A program made the translations under genes and the position numbers. The notes beneath the pieces were generated by a model. The model worked only from the letters and a program-made list of their open reading frames with translations. It was not told where the DNA came from and ran no database searches. Source: Macrolepiota albuminosa (Eukaryota; Basidiomycota; Agaricomycetes; Agaricales; Agaricaceae). From it: 64,000 bases of DNA. This document shows positions 50,763-63,551 of the stretch, in pieces; position 1 is the stretch's first letter, and each line of letters begins with the position of its first letter. The stretch lies in contig JAMWFC010000051.1 in NCBI GenBank assembly GCA_027475525.1, positions 2,183,205 to 2,247,204 on the forward strand, given 5' to 3'.

Positions 50763-52132
50763 TCACTGAAATGTCACTTCACCACTCATAAAATCCCTCG
50801 CGCACTCAACTTCTCGTCCGAATTCTTTAGCTGCCAAGTCACCAATGGCGTTCATAATTTCAACAGCTTCCTGGGTCTCAGCCCCTGAGTAACGCGCAGA
50901 AAAGTGATTGAGGATCAGTCGTCTTGCATTTACACGTTTAGCGAATGCGCCAGCCATTTGTGGTGTCGAATGGCCTCTTGACCTGGCTCTGGCTTCTACG
51001 ATTTCATACGTATCAGTGTCCTTAGTTGTGGGGTCAATTCCTGGTAGATGGGCGTTTGTGGCTTCGTGGACTAGCAAGTCCGCATCCATGGCAAGGGGTA
51101 TAATTGGTGACGGATCGAACGTGTCACCTAGAATAACAACTTTTCTTCCTTTCCTGCGAGGAGGACCTTGTAAGACAGTTCCGTCAGATAGCTCGATACT
51201 CTCGCCTTGTTGAAGGCGCCGCATAGCCGTCATAGGAGTATTTGTCCGTTTGAGATCTGGAATGTATAGTTTTGGGTCTATTTTACCTGGTACAGGCGCC
51301 TCTGTCACGACGTATCCGACACAGGGAACAGAGTGATGTATAGGCGCTGCAGAAACTGAGACCACACCATCCTTAAATATGTCTCTCCAGACGCCATCGA
51401 CTTGGGGGATATTTCGACCGTTTGGCAGCTCACACGAAAGGCATGCCAGATATGTATGATCCCCAGTTTGAGGATCAGACGGCATTCGCAACTCATGAAC
51501 GACGTAGGGACTACCAAGTAAGGTATGTGTGTATGCCACACCGTTTCGAACATATGCACGCGTGCCGAGGGGTCCATATATTTCAATAGGCTTGAATACA
51601 AGTCAGAATATATCCCAACATCAAAGACTGTGACAACACCGACTGGTTGGTCCATATTAATTTGAGATCTAGGATCTTCCACACCATCAGAAGTGCCTCC
51701 AGCGCCGTTGAGACAGCTTGCTAGTAACGGAATGAGACCAAATATATGGTCTCCTGTATATCGACATTAAAAATACAATCAGGGTGTATATCGCTTGGAC
51801 TTACCATGCGTATGTGTGAGGAAAATTTTTTCTATGCGCCCCATCTTGACGGCGCTCTTTTGTATCTGGTGTTGAGTAGCTTCTCCACAATCAAATAACC
51901 AGACATCTCGACCCAGATGCAGCGCAAGAGACGAGTGATTCCTTGTAGAAGATGGTTGTGCAGATGCAGTCCCAAGAAAGGTGATGCTCAACGGCGAGAT
52001 TTGGGATCTTGTGGGACTAAAGGATGCCATTACCGGTCCTGGTATTTCAATTTGAGCAACTGTAGTAAAATTTCGACCTCTGCGTAAATGGATGCGATTG
52101 AAATGAAGGATGAAGTTTAACGTAGAAAGCAT
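50763..52132 (-). CDS. tRNase Z, short (ELAC1-type) form
   Basis: Endonuclease that removes the 3' trailer from tRNA precursors. The N-terminus ([20 protein letters not shown]) looks like a mitochondrial presequence. The beta-lactamase-fold core starts [20 protein letters not shown] with [20 protein letters not shown]. The zinc site H-x-H-x-D-H, FLTHTHG|DHIFGL, is split by an intron. Later metal ligands lie in [38 protein letters not shown] and [10 protein letters not shown]. It totals roughly 430 residues, so it is the short form without the N-terminal pseudo-nuclease half of Trz1/ELAC2. Confidence 0.92.
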
Positions 52133-52265
52133 ATGTATGTGGGGTGGCGTGGACTCTTGTTGACTACGTTTACCTCACTAGACTCAAGTACAATCCGATT
52201 GTTGAAAAAAAAAGGTGCAAGCAACATAGCTATAGGGATTTCTCAAGGATATGCAGGACTCCAAT

Positions 52266-54100
52266 CTATGATATAAAGCGCCCCACTCTCTGCGCAAGTG
52301 TTTTTGAGTAACAAGTCCTTGTCGTACGACGTGAAAATGGTCTAAATAACCCTTGCCCAGTTTCTTCAGCTGTGAAACGCAGACGCCTGTTCTCGTTAAC
52401 TGTGCATACATCATATACACCCTTTTGCTTGACCTCAATAGGGCTAAGGCTAGACCAATGCTGTTCTGCGTATACAAGTGTGATTGCTTGAAGAGTGGGA
52501 ACCCGGCGAACCAATTGCAACGCACTGCGGGCCATGTTCTCCTCATTAAAAATATAGACCTTTTGTACCTCAAGCGATCGGAGTCGAGGCCCTTTCTCAA
52601 TTGCTTTCCAGAAATCCTTCTGCAATGTTATGTCAAGGAAGAATGATTAGGTCCAAGTCCAGACTGGGCCCACCATATGAAATCCATATTTCTTTTTTGT
52701 GGTGCAGACTAGTTTTAAATGTAAAAGGTTATCACAAGCTGTTAGCAATGGACGAAAAACTCTTATATGATTGGTCTCTAAAACGGCGGCGTTCTTTTCA
52801 GGAGTGAGACCATAAAGAGTACTCGCTCTGACACGGTGAGACATGTCAATCCAGAGCTCAAGCGTTGACAGATCACGAAGGTCGCGGAGACAGGGTAAGA
52901 GATCAACGAGGCGCCAAGTCTGAAGACGTTCAGAACATAGTCTGAGCGTTGTGAGCCGGCTGAAAGGAAGGATGTAGCCAAGATAGAAATGAGTGCCGCT
53001 GAATTCAGTGATAACGAGGTCCGAATTGGATATTTCTAGAGAGGGAAACCTGGCATCATAGGGAATATGCAATTTTTTAAGCAGGGGATGGCAGGAGATG
53101 AAGTGGCTAAACTCTTTCATGGACTCTTCCTGCGCCATGTCATTCCAATCGACAGTTGTCGGAGAATTGTCCTGCATCAATGTATGACCAAAGATCAGAG
53201 TACGCAATTTAGGCCACCGCGCACGAACGATGGGTCGAACATCAAATAGTGGTGAATAGTATGTTGTCCGTTCTCCCCCAAGAGTGAGTTCTTCCAGTTC
53301 ACTACAGCGATCCAAGAGCATATTCCACAGTGCATTTGGAAACTTGTGAATGCTATCAGAATCTTATTGATTATGAAGAAGCCGATATCAGGGGAGCTCA
53401 CTGATAATAGAACTGGATGCTTACTCAAAAACAAACGAGTTCGACAGTTGACCATCAGACTGAAACCTTTCAAGTCACTGAAATTAAACAGCTAGATAAA
53501 GGTTGGCACATAAATAACTCAGATGGTGTGTCAGCTCACCTCGCTGTCTTCGGATAAGGGTGAGCCTCCTACAGTACTTCCAATGTAACACAACCGAGGA
53601 CAGCTGTCCAAAGTTAATCCCTATGTCAATCCTTGACGGGAAAACCTTACTGCTTTCGAAGGGCTACCCACAATTGTTCTTTTGGAGGCTCCGCACCATC
53701 CCAGATAAAGGTCTCCAAACCTGTGAGCATCGGTGTAACCTGTATCATGTCGTTCGATACGTGCCCTTCTACGTCAAACCATGCGTAGTATATCGAGGCC
53801 ATGATATTATTCGGTCGCAAGATAAGCTTCTTGACATGCCTGGCAAGCTCTGGGTGTGACATTAAGGACGTTAACCGCTCTCTGCATCGAAAATATGTTT
53901 TGCATTCCATGGAAGAATAGAGAACAGGCAACAGTAGTCTGTAGATTTCCCAAGACTAACACAGTTATGTCAACAAGAAAAGTGATAATCTGGAGGTCTG
54001 CGCATGAAGTACATACAGCCAAGAAGAAGTTGACGATATCCCGAGGATTTTCAATGAATCGAGCTATTGTGATGAAGGACTCTGGAGGCAACCACGGCAT
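52266..54100 (-). CDS. F-box-like protein with leucine-rich repeats
   Basis: Starts PWLPPESFITIARFIENPRD after ATG 54100, resembling the basidiomycete F-box (L-P-x-E...I-x-x-x-I). A long array of LRR-like strands follows: CSELEELTLGGERTTYYSP, WPKLRTLIFGHTLMQ, FSRLTTLRLCSERLQTWRLV, RDLSTLELWIDMS, ENLLHLKLVC-like, and PRLRSLEVQKVYIFNEENMA near the C-terminus. Such proteins recruit substrates to SCF ubiquitin ligases and are highly expanded in Agaricomycetes, so the target cannot be guessed. Several introns; the exon near 53400-53800 is less certain. Confidence 0.68.
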
Positions 54101-54557
54101 GGCAGAGGCAGAGGGAGACGAGGGTACTTTCTTGCTTGGAAACCACTTGAGTGCAACTGGATCTGTGTGGAGCATAACAAGTGTCCAATAGGACGAATAT
54201 CGGCTTCTCTGAGAGAAGAAAGTGAAGTCCTTCGTCAACATACCATATCACTCTTGTACAGCCTCGCAGTAACCACACATTCTCCATTTAAGGGAAATCA
54301 CAACCCAGCCCTCTTGAGTATATCATGATATCAATGGGAAGATCAATGGGAGTTTACGGATGATACAAGTATCATAAATATTATAATTATAGTTTCACAG
54401 TGGTCATCAACAAATTCACCGCCCGGAACGGGACGCGGGTCGCGAACGCGATCACGTGAGCCTCACTGAGTTCGTTGACCGTGCCGTCTTTCAAACGATC
54501 ATATTGTCAGTTCTACTGACCTTCTATTCTAAATCTTGGGAGAGAAAGCGTGGTTCT
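54101..54557. other. divergent promoter, F-box / RhoGEF
   Basis: A 457-bp gap. AT-rich centre (54370-54400), then a GC-rich block (54421-54450) next to a CACGTG at 54453. No gene seen. Confidence 0.4.
54453..54458. promoter_or_regulatory. CACGTG E-box upstream of RhoGEF
   Basis: CACGTG 100 bp before the RhoGEF ATG, at the edge of a GC-rich block. Binding by a bHLH factor is inferred. Confidence 0.35.
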
Positions 54558-57500
54558 ATGGCCTTAGGCTCTTCCCCTCGTAAGGTTGTCCCTTTGGCCA
54601 GCGGTGACGACCTTCCCAAAAGCAGAGCTAGGAAAGATTCTTCAGGACCTTGTGTCACAAAACGAGTATTCTATTGTGGAGTCGTAGTTGAAGGCTCGGA
54701 GAACGGTAAAAGACTCCCAGATGGCATGTTCCTCTAAATTGCTGGAACATGTGTCTTATTTTCGACTTACAGACATCCAAGACCTTGTCCTCTCGCTTGG
54801 CAGCCCACTTGCAACTGGCGTTTCGTCAGGCTCTCTGTCAGCAACCCAAGAATCTGCAGTGAATGAAACTGTAAGTTCCTTCGATAATGTCTCTCACTGG
54901 GCGCACTTCGTTGTCCGGGAGCTAAACCTTTGCTATCACAATAGGACCGTGTAACACAACGAACGCGTGCTTTAACCGACACCAGCGCACTTTCTTCCGT
55001 CATCAACGAACTTGTGACAAGCGAGCGATCTTACGTCCGCCGACTGCAGATCCTGAAAAACGATTATGCAGACCCATTGCGAAACTTTGCCCGGAGCAAG
55101 GACACCGCAATAATCCCCACTTATGAAGCGAACACCCTCTTTGGGAATATCGACAACCTGATACCTGTTAGCGAAGCTTTCCTTACCGACTTGGAAAAAA
55201 TGTTGGGACCTAACGGACCAAGGACAGTCGGAGGCGTAGGGGATGTTGCGTTGCGCCATTTCAAGGAATTACGCGGATTTGAGCAGTATAAACAGTACTA
55301 TGTCAAACGCGAAGACGCTCAGTTAATATTTGAACGAGAAGTATCCAAGAGGTCCTCCCGTTTTGCATCTTTCATCGATGTAAGTAATTTGTCCCGCATT
55401 TCTCCCAGAAATTTTAGCCAAGATGTTTTAGCACATTAAATACCAATCTGCAGACCCACGAAACAGGGTAGGTCTCCGGGAGCTTCTTATGGAGCCAGTA
55501 CAACGCATTCCGAGATATACTCTCTTATTTCGAACAATGCTGAAACATATGGCGATGGATGATCCACAAAGGTCCAAGTTGCTGGAAGCTGATGAGATTG
55601 CAAGCAAAATTGCTCTCGCTGAAGCTGACGAACAAACAAAAAGGGCGGCAGTATTCTACTGTTTGACCTCATCCATTGAAGGATTCCCACCCGATCTACT
55701 CTCTAATTCCCGTCGTTTCATTGACTCCATCGATGTCGAGGACATCTTGAATGATGCAAATCCCCCTGTATCTTCGACCTCTCCAACAGGACTAGTTTCA
55801 CTCCATTGTACTCTGTTCCTTTTTGATGACAAACTTGTCATCGTCAAGCGGCCCGGTAACGGCGAGAAATCTGGCCAAGCATTGTCTGGGTTGGATGAAT
55901 TAGACAAAATTACCAAAGGCGGCGGAATTCCGGGGGGTAAGAAGAAGACAATGACTTGTAAAGGCGTTGTTGACATAACCGACATTGTTGCGACGGATGT
56001 CGGCGGTGCTGGTACGCATTTCCGTCTATCTATGATATTTCATTAATGCGTTTTCTCATTCAGACTTTCATTTCTATCTGGAAACCCCGCCTCAGGACCA
56101 AGGAGATCGTTGGTCTGGACGCCCTTTTCGTGCTCTGTCGGTGGTTCATCCTCCTCATCCCATCAGTACAAGCCCTACGCATACGACTGCAGATAAACAA
56201 CGATTTCTTGAGAATCTATGGCATGTACAGGCGACATATCGGTCGCGAGCAGGGCAGTCAGTTGTTCTGCGAGCGGATGAACAAGAAGTCGAATCAAAAG
56301 TGGGGAAGGTCACCATTGCACGAACTTACTTCAATGTCTACCAGCGCACAGCTTTTCTACAAGAAGTGAAGAAAGTGAGTATTGAGTATCGACAGGGAAG
56401 TGTAGTCTGACATTTTCACGATCGGACAGACAAAAGTTGTCGTTCATATTGATCCTCTAGGGTCATCAGATGCGCTCCCTTTGGGCTTGGGTGTTGCGCC
56501 GTTTGCAAGTATACGGATCCAACCGCTCGCTGGGCAACTCTGCAGGTATACTGTCAGATCAAGTATGGACGACGATGCAGAGGAAGACATTGTTCAAACC
56601 GAGAGGGTGCCGTCTCGTATCATCGACACCAGTCAGTTTTATTGCCTTCTTATATAAGTGCTCTGACCCTTCTTTGCCTAGTCCATCAATTTGGCTTCTT
56701 CGAATTTCGTACAGATAGGAATTCTCGTCCATCCACACCTACCGCTCGATCCAGAGTCAACATATTTGGCTTGGATGCTATCTCCCGTAATCTCTTCAAT
56801 ACGCGACCTGGATCTTCTATGGGAGACTTCTTTGGAGGCTCTATCAGCGGCCACAAACGCACCAAGTCGACAACTAGCCGCTCATCCATGTACACACAGA
56901 CCACGAGCACAGGGGACAGCTTGACTAAATTCTCCCACCGCTCGACTTCGACTGCCGCCACATCAGTCATGGATGATGATGCTTCGTTCCTCGGATCTAG
57001 GTCCTCAAGAGGTAAAAAGTTACTTAAAAGAGGTAAATCCCCGGGTGGGTCGACCTCTGACTCGGAAAAATCCCCAAGCTGTCTCTTGGCAAGACCGGTC
57101 TCATCATCAAGGTCCAGGTCGACATCGAGAGAACGTGATAATTATCGTAGTGAAAACGAGGACGAGGACGACGTATTCTTCATAAACTCCAGGGAGCTTG
57201 ACGATTCGGAAAGAGACTTAGCTTTGCAACTTGAGCTTGCACGTCGAAATAGCAAGAATCAACACACAAAGGAGGTGCCGCCTTTGCCCCTGGATGAACC
57301 GATTGAGCCTACAATCTACGAAGGTCTGAATATTCCATTTTACGCTTTGACTAAGATTGACTTTTTTCTAGAAGAGCTCCCACAACCAGTTCGGTCATTA
57401 TCACGCGCGTCTCGCGATTCTGCCAGTCAAAGAACAGCAACTCCTCGGCCAGAATCCACCACACCTACTAAGGCTTTGGAGTCACCAATCCAACCCTCTC

Positions 57501-59107
57501 GTTCATCGCCATTGCACACCATCGAGCGACGGCCACTGGGCCCTCGGAGTCCTTCACCTCTGCCTCCCGCACGAACGTCACCTGTTCAACGCCTTCCTTC
57601 TACGGATGATGACACCATCGAAGGACCTAGTTCTCAACCTTCCACTGGCTCACTTATTCCTGCCCCTAGTAAGAGATTATCGCGTGGGTCAACGAACATT
57701 CCAAGGAGCAAGCGGCAACCCTTCTATCCAACCGGAAATAGAGAATCGACTACGAAGGCTGCACCTGTCGCTCCATCGCCTGCTGCCACAATTGAACCTT
57801 TATCAATCAAGAAGAAATCATCGGTTCGTAACAATGTTATATCCTCGCCTACTCCGATGCGGAAGACGATTACCCGCAATTCCCTTCTTGCCCGTAATAC
57901 ATCTCAAGTCGTTTCGCCTCGACGAGTCTCATCTCAAGTAGGAAAACGAAAGTTGAACGCATTGTCGAGCAATACTCCGTCTGATGCTAGCACCATTGGA
58001 TTGAACGACAGAATGTTACAGTTGTCCCAGACCACAATAGAGGACGTATGTTGAATTTTCCTGTTATGTCCAGAGGTTCGATTGATATCTCTTTAGATCG
58101 AGTCGTCACGCCGAGCTATTAAGAGAATTAAACTCCAGGTGGATGAGTTATGTTCTGGACACATCCCCACAAATATGGAGGGTGTCTATTCGAGGCCATC
58201 GTCTCCAGAGAAAGGGCTTCGGACACCCCAGCGTCAATCAGCAGCTCTAGTTAGTCTTCATGTTTCTTATTTTTCAATTGTTTCACAAAGATGGTCATTA
58301 GACAAGGGCAGCCCAAGAACGGCTAGAGGAGATGCGGCAAGTAATAGGCCGTCGGCAGCTGGAAGGAGATGGAATATCGCGTTCCCGACCACACAGCGTG
58401 TTCGATTCTCCATCAAGGATGCATACTTCCTCTGGTACATCAACAATCATTGCGGATACGACGCGAAGCGTGGAAACATTGGTGTCAGAAACGGACATAA
58501 GTCTGGGGCGAGCGGTATCGAATCAAGATGCTCTTCAGCTTGATATTAAACAAATGTTCACCGAGCTCAAAGAGGTCAGTCGACTGGTAAATTGATACAT
58601 GCATTGCGTTGATGGCTTGGAAGAAATCGGGTGAGCTTGACAAGATCAAACTCGAGCTTCAGAACGCAAAACGGCAAACGGAGCTGGTGAAAAGTCTGCT
58701 GGCAGACGCTACGGCTGAAAAGGACATCATGTATGAGGTAAGGATCTTTTCTTGTCCTTGTCGAACCTGTTAACATACCAGAACAAACTCAGGCCTTCAA
58801 TGAAGAGCTGGATGGAATGTACAACGACCTGAATCTCCCTGACGATGAGGCATGGATTGCGATGTCGAAAGATCTAAAACAGACCAAAGAAGATCGTAAT
58901 TCATTGATGAAGGAGAATTCGTAAGTTTTGATCCGTCTGGCTTTAGCGTTATCCTTGTTCAAGTTTTTAACCTCTAGGCAATTGAAGCTCAGGCTAGCAG
59001 AGGCTGAAATGCAAAAAGACGAGTATGTACACTCAGCCTTGAAGCATAACCTTAGCTGATTCTTGATCAGATGGGGTGCTATACTTCGCGCCCATGGCCT
59101 GCTATAA
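54558..59107 (+). CDS. Rho guanine-nucleotide exchange factor (DH domain), coiled-coil tail
   Basis: GEF for a Rho/Cdc42-type GTPase, probably acting in polarity or septation. Exon 1 from ATG 54558 (ALGSSPRKVVPLASGDDLPK) joins via intron GTAAAA...TACAG to DIQDLVLSLGSP. The DH domain runs INELVTSERSYVRRLQILKN, FGNIDNLIPVSEAFLTDLE, YVKREDAQLIFEREV, and LRELLMEPVQRIPRYTLLFR. A PH-like region follows (LVSLHCTLFLFDDKLVIVKR, with HFYLETPPQD in a later exon). The remainder is disordered Ser/Pro-rich sequence, then a C-terminal coiled coil (DKIKLELQNAKRQTELVKSL, LKLRLAEAEMQKDE|WGAIL) ending RAHGLL. About 1,350 residues, more than ten exons. Overall plan resembles Bud3-type GEFs; not certain. Confidence 0.82.
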
Positions 59108-59425
59108 TAATGGTTCTCCCGTACGATCTTACTCTTATTCTGATAGTTCCGGACTGTTCTTTTCAGCTCGAGATAGGGCTGCTGTAGTATATGTGTATTA
59201 CTTGTCGTTGATTGTTTCTCTTGCATGGCTGTATCTACTATACAATGTTTTCTTGGTTTCGGTTAATTTCGACTGGTCAAATAAATGCATTTCGTTCTTT
59301 ATATGCTATATAACTTTGAGAAGGATGACTAAAAAGAGCTGTACGATATAGGATTGTGGGTATCGTAATATGTGCGGGGCTCTGTTGTTGTACAAATGCG
59401 AAAGAAAAGGTCATGAACAGAAAAA

Positions 59426-59579
59426 TGAAGAGTGTGTTGAATCATATCCTAAATATGTTTACAGTATCAAGCTTTCAAGCGGTGTAGAAAAGAGAGATGT
59501 TTTGAAGAGTGTGTTGAATCATATCCTAAATATGTTTACAGTATCAAGCTTTCAAGCGGTGTAGAAAAGAGAGATGTTT
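59426..59579. repeat. 77-bp perfect tandem duplication K
   Basis: Two exact 77-bp copies at the 3' end of the second RhoGEF; the right-hand copy contains its last codons and stop. This is the only copy pair lying mainly outside coding sequence. Confidence 0.97.
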
Positions 59580-62500
59580 GGCCCATAGCTGTCAAGTTGA
59601 ACAGGTGATTGACATTGGCCAGAAGGAACAAGTATAGGTCGGAGGGGTAATCTTTCAATTGGTAAACGTTCTGGAGTCTGAGGGTAATCGTCGTAAGATT
59701 TGGGAGAATCAGATAACGGTATCGTTGGCTCGAAACCCGGGGCAGGCAGGTCGAGTGAGGGAATACTCAAAGCGGGCAGTCTTTGGATATGCGGGAGGGT
59801 GAATTTCTCCTCTTCAGGCGCGCTTCTGGTTCTACGGTGAATGGAACCCTTAGCCCAGCGTCTGAAAGAACCCACCGTCCGTTTTTTGGTTTCATAAGCG
59901 TCCATATCCGACTCGTCGGTTTGTACGAATGAAAGAGCGGAAGAAGGGCGTGACTGTGAAAAAAGCAGGTCCTTGACACCACTGACCAACGATCGTGACG
60001 TCTTCATCGGTGATTTTGGCTCGCAGCTTATCTCGCGAGGTGGCTTGACGGTGGAGCTGAAGAACACGGAGGAACTACGAACAGAGCCTCTGGGAGACGA
60101 ACACGGGTGCGATGAGGATAGGAAAGAGGCCGATGAAGGTGACGGTGCAGAAGGTGAGGAAGACCTTGGTCCATCTGAATCGGACATAATATTGCTAGGG
60201 GCCGTCGACTGCCTCCTAGTTGAGGATTGGCCAGACGAAATGGATGACTTCTTACTCAATATACCGTCGGGCCAGTCGGCGAGACTGCTACGTCTGAGCA
60301 CATGGACACTTTCATGACGCGTCAACCGGCTCTTGGCTGCCATCCCTGATATGCTCAATGCGGACTGTGAACGAACGAAACCCCTGCGAGAAACTTTTGG
60401 CGAAGGGAAGAGTTCCTCGTCTTTGAAAGTCGCGCGGGATCGAGCAGTCAAACAGAGTTTGGATATAACGTCTTGAAGACCCTGGTCAACCCGCGAGCGT
60501 GCAGAAGCAGAGTATCGGCGTATGACAACCATATCAGAGTCAGATGACAGGGGAGCAAAGATCCCCTTGACCGATGCAGATGAGGATCTACGACTAAGTA
60601 GATCAGACTCTTGCTTCAGCATAAAGTCTTGCTTGACGGGTCTTCGCTGTTTCGAGTCTGATCCAAGTGCCATCATAAGTGTGTCCGCCAGGCCAAAACC
60701 AAAATATTCGGTGTTGCTAGCAAGCTCCGGGATGGACTGGATTGTAGGGAGGACGTTGACCAGTTCGAATGGGCCGTCATCCAGGGTGGATGGGATGAGA
60801 TCGCCCTTGCTGTCAAATCGCAGGCTCGAGGTGGGTTCATTGATCCATTGGGGCTTGCAGTTGCGCGACTTTCGAATCGATTCAAGCCAGGCATCCTTTT
60901 CGAGCTGACAAGCAGCGGCCATTTCAAATCTGTGCTCCTTGGAGCTGATGCGTATGGAATAGGGCAATATAGCTAAACCATAAGTTAGTAACCAACCTGG
61001 TGTTGAAAGCGCCAAAAATTACCATCAGCCTCGTCAACGTCGATAACATCAAAGTCGGCGAGCGAAAACCAGTGTCTTGGCTCGTAAACTTTGCCTTTTG
61101 GGACCTTGACAAGGATGAGGTATCCACCGGGGTATAAGAAAGCACCCAAGTATTTTACAACCACACTAGAGGCTGCTGTTTTTGCGGAGTAATGTATGAC
61201 ATCCAGGGACCCTGCAAAAAGGCAGGTACCTAGAGAAGAAAGGAAGGGTTGCGATAAAGCCTTGAAAGTCGGATAAAGAGACGACATGGTAGGATTACTG
61301 AGAATCATTCGTGAAGTGATAAGTGCCGATCGCACTGCGACGTCTTGGCGATCACTCGCTTCATTGACGGCAGTCGCTACATGCTTCATGGCCTGTTTGG
61401 CACTTTCCACGACGACATCAACGTCCGACGTCGAGGAAGTTGGCACAGGTCTGCCAGATCTCAGTTGCTCGAGAATGAGAGGGTATTTGCAAATCCTTTG
61501 AACCGGCTTGATCATGTAGTCGAGGAATGCAAGGCGGGGGGCTGTCTTCTCCTTTCGCGTAGCTGTGCTTTCCGCAAAGGGCGTAACAGATTCTCGCCCA
61601 TGTATACTTGTACGGGAGCGTAATGTACGCACAGCCCCTTCCAAAGATGACATTGAGGCAGCACGACTCCTATCCCATGTATACTTGTACGGGAGCGTAA
61701 TGTACGCACAGCCCCTTCCAAAGATGACATTGAGGCAGCACGACTCCTATCGTTAGCCGGTCGAGAGGTGGAATGATCGTCAGAGTACTCGCAGACTGCG
61801 AATCCGGCGTTGTGCAAAGTTCCAGCTCTTTGACCAAAGAGGCACAACGCTGTTCGAACGCGTCCCACTCGGCTGGTCGCTGAGCCATGACCTTCCTAAC
61901 GAGATCTTGAGCTTCAGGGTGTCCTGCACAAAAGGTCTGGTAGGATGCAAAACGGGAAGCCTAACAGTACAGACTTGTAGTTCTCATTGTAAATGACGAA
62001 AAACTCGCGTACCTCTGTAGCAAACTTTGTTGATATAACGCGAATTGCGGCGTCTGTATTTTGCATTGCCAGGGCGAGACTCTTGGCAGGGTCATCAGAT
62101 CGCTTGTAGGCGTCCAAGTGAAACCCAAGGGGGATAATTTCCTTGCGAAGTTCTCGCACAAATTGCTCGTGTAGTTGCAGTATCTCCTCAGCATTGCGAG
62201 TGAGCATCTCCACTTCCAGATTGGTGAAAAGGTATCGCGTGGTAGTCTTTTGAACATCCTTTGATTGCGACGAGTTCAGAGGCGAGGCAGATTCGTAAAC
62301 AACAGAAGATGAAGCCGCAGCAGCTGCAACATAACTGTGCGAGTTGACCCAAGGACTGGACGCAAAGGACTGAGAGGCGCGTCCAAATGTTGTGGACGGC
62401 GCAGGACGGTAAGTGAGAGTGGGGATGCTGCGAAGGTAGACCTTGACAGGGCATGTCGTCCAAATGTTGTGGACGGCGCAGGACGGTAAGTGAGAGTGGG

Positions 62501-63495
62501 GATGCTGCGAAGGTAGACCTTGACAGGGCATGTGGTAAGAAGGGAACAAGAATCCAAGAAAAAAAACGTACAGTCACCAACGCCCTCAGGTCCAGTAGAT
62601 AACCAACTTCTGTGTCGAAAAGCTCTTTGAGGGCATGATATCTCCTGACATTATCTTTTGCGTTGTCAGACTGCCTGAGATCCTCGGGCTCGCTGGAGCT
62701 GCCTTCAGCGCTGGCATCTCCGGGAAACCGCTCCGAGTTTCCGATCAAATGCGGAGTGTCGTCTGTACTGTGTGGGAGATGAAAGAGGGGCTTTGAGCGG
62801 CTGAGCGAAGGACTAATGGACAGGGAGGACGCTTCGGACGCGTCTGACGACGTGCCTTTGGAAGAGACAGAGAGAGGGGGGCAATGGAGCATTTCTGGAA
62901 CAGAATAGCTACGCTTCATGAAATAGTCATCCTGGTGGGCTGGAGCGGCGGCGGGAAAGGAGACAGACGGCGAGATTCGGGAAGCCGGGCGTGGAAAACA
63001 GGAGACGGAGCGTTTAACCATGTTGGGCGGTGGCGTTGGGGGAGTGGAGGACCACGTGGGTGGAAAAGAGTGACAGGATGAAGAAATGACGGGGGAACTG
63101 GGTGCGGTGGTGTATTCGTCGGAATCCTTGGAGAGGGGGTCGTCTGGGGAATCGTGGGGGGACGTGGAGGAGGTGGGAGTGCAGATTGGCGAGGCTGATA
63201 TGGAGGGAAGTGGCAGAAATCCGCCTATGGCAAACTTACGAGAACTGTCCGGCCCAAGCGGCAGGGCCGCATTACGAACTCGCCCAGTAGGCCTTCTCGA
63301 TGCCGGTGCGGACGACCCGGGTCGATGGTCGAGGCCAAACAGATGTGCAGGGGCGACGACGAGGTAGTCCATGCAGGCCAGCGCAGCGAGCGGGGCACGG
63401 AGGTCGTCGACAACGGCGCTGACGGCAAGGGATGGTGGGAGAGGAGAACAGCAGACACGCTCTATAATAAACCCGTCCGATCTCAGACTCTCCAT
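59552..63495 (-). CDS. second RhoGEF (DH-PH) protein
   Basis: Starts ESLRSDGFIIERVCCSPLPP after ATG 63495. A disordered 270-residue region precedes the DH domain: RRYHALKELFDTEVGYLLDL, RALVT|VYLRSIPTLTYRPA, NLEVEMLTRNAEEILQLHEQ, FLDYMIKPVQRICKYPLILE (the conserved DH helix 5). A PH domain follows (SLDVIHYSAKTAASSVVV, YLILVKVPKGKVYEPRHWF, EHRFEMAAACQLEKDAWLES). The C-terminal 450 residues are Ser-rich and disordered. Duplications L and M interrupt it; with one copy each, frames and a splice site are restored. It is tail-to-tail with the other RhoGEF. Confidence 0.82.
61597..61751. repeat. 77-bp perfect tandem duplication L
   Basis: Offset 77, 78 matches. Inside the second RhoGEF exon; the single-copy form reads ASMSSLEGAVRTLRSRTSIH then GRESVTPF without a shift. 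Confidence 0.97.
62380..62533. repeat. 77-bp perfect tandem duplication M
   Basis: Two exact 77-bp copies across an intron acceptor (TCAAG) and the exon VYLRSIPTLTYRPAPSTTFG of the second RhoGEF. Confidence 0.97.
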
Positions 63496-63551
63496 TTGAC
63501 CAATCCCAACAAACCTCCTCCACCCTGTCTCAGATCCTCCTCGTCCCCACC

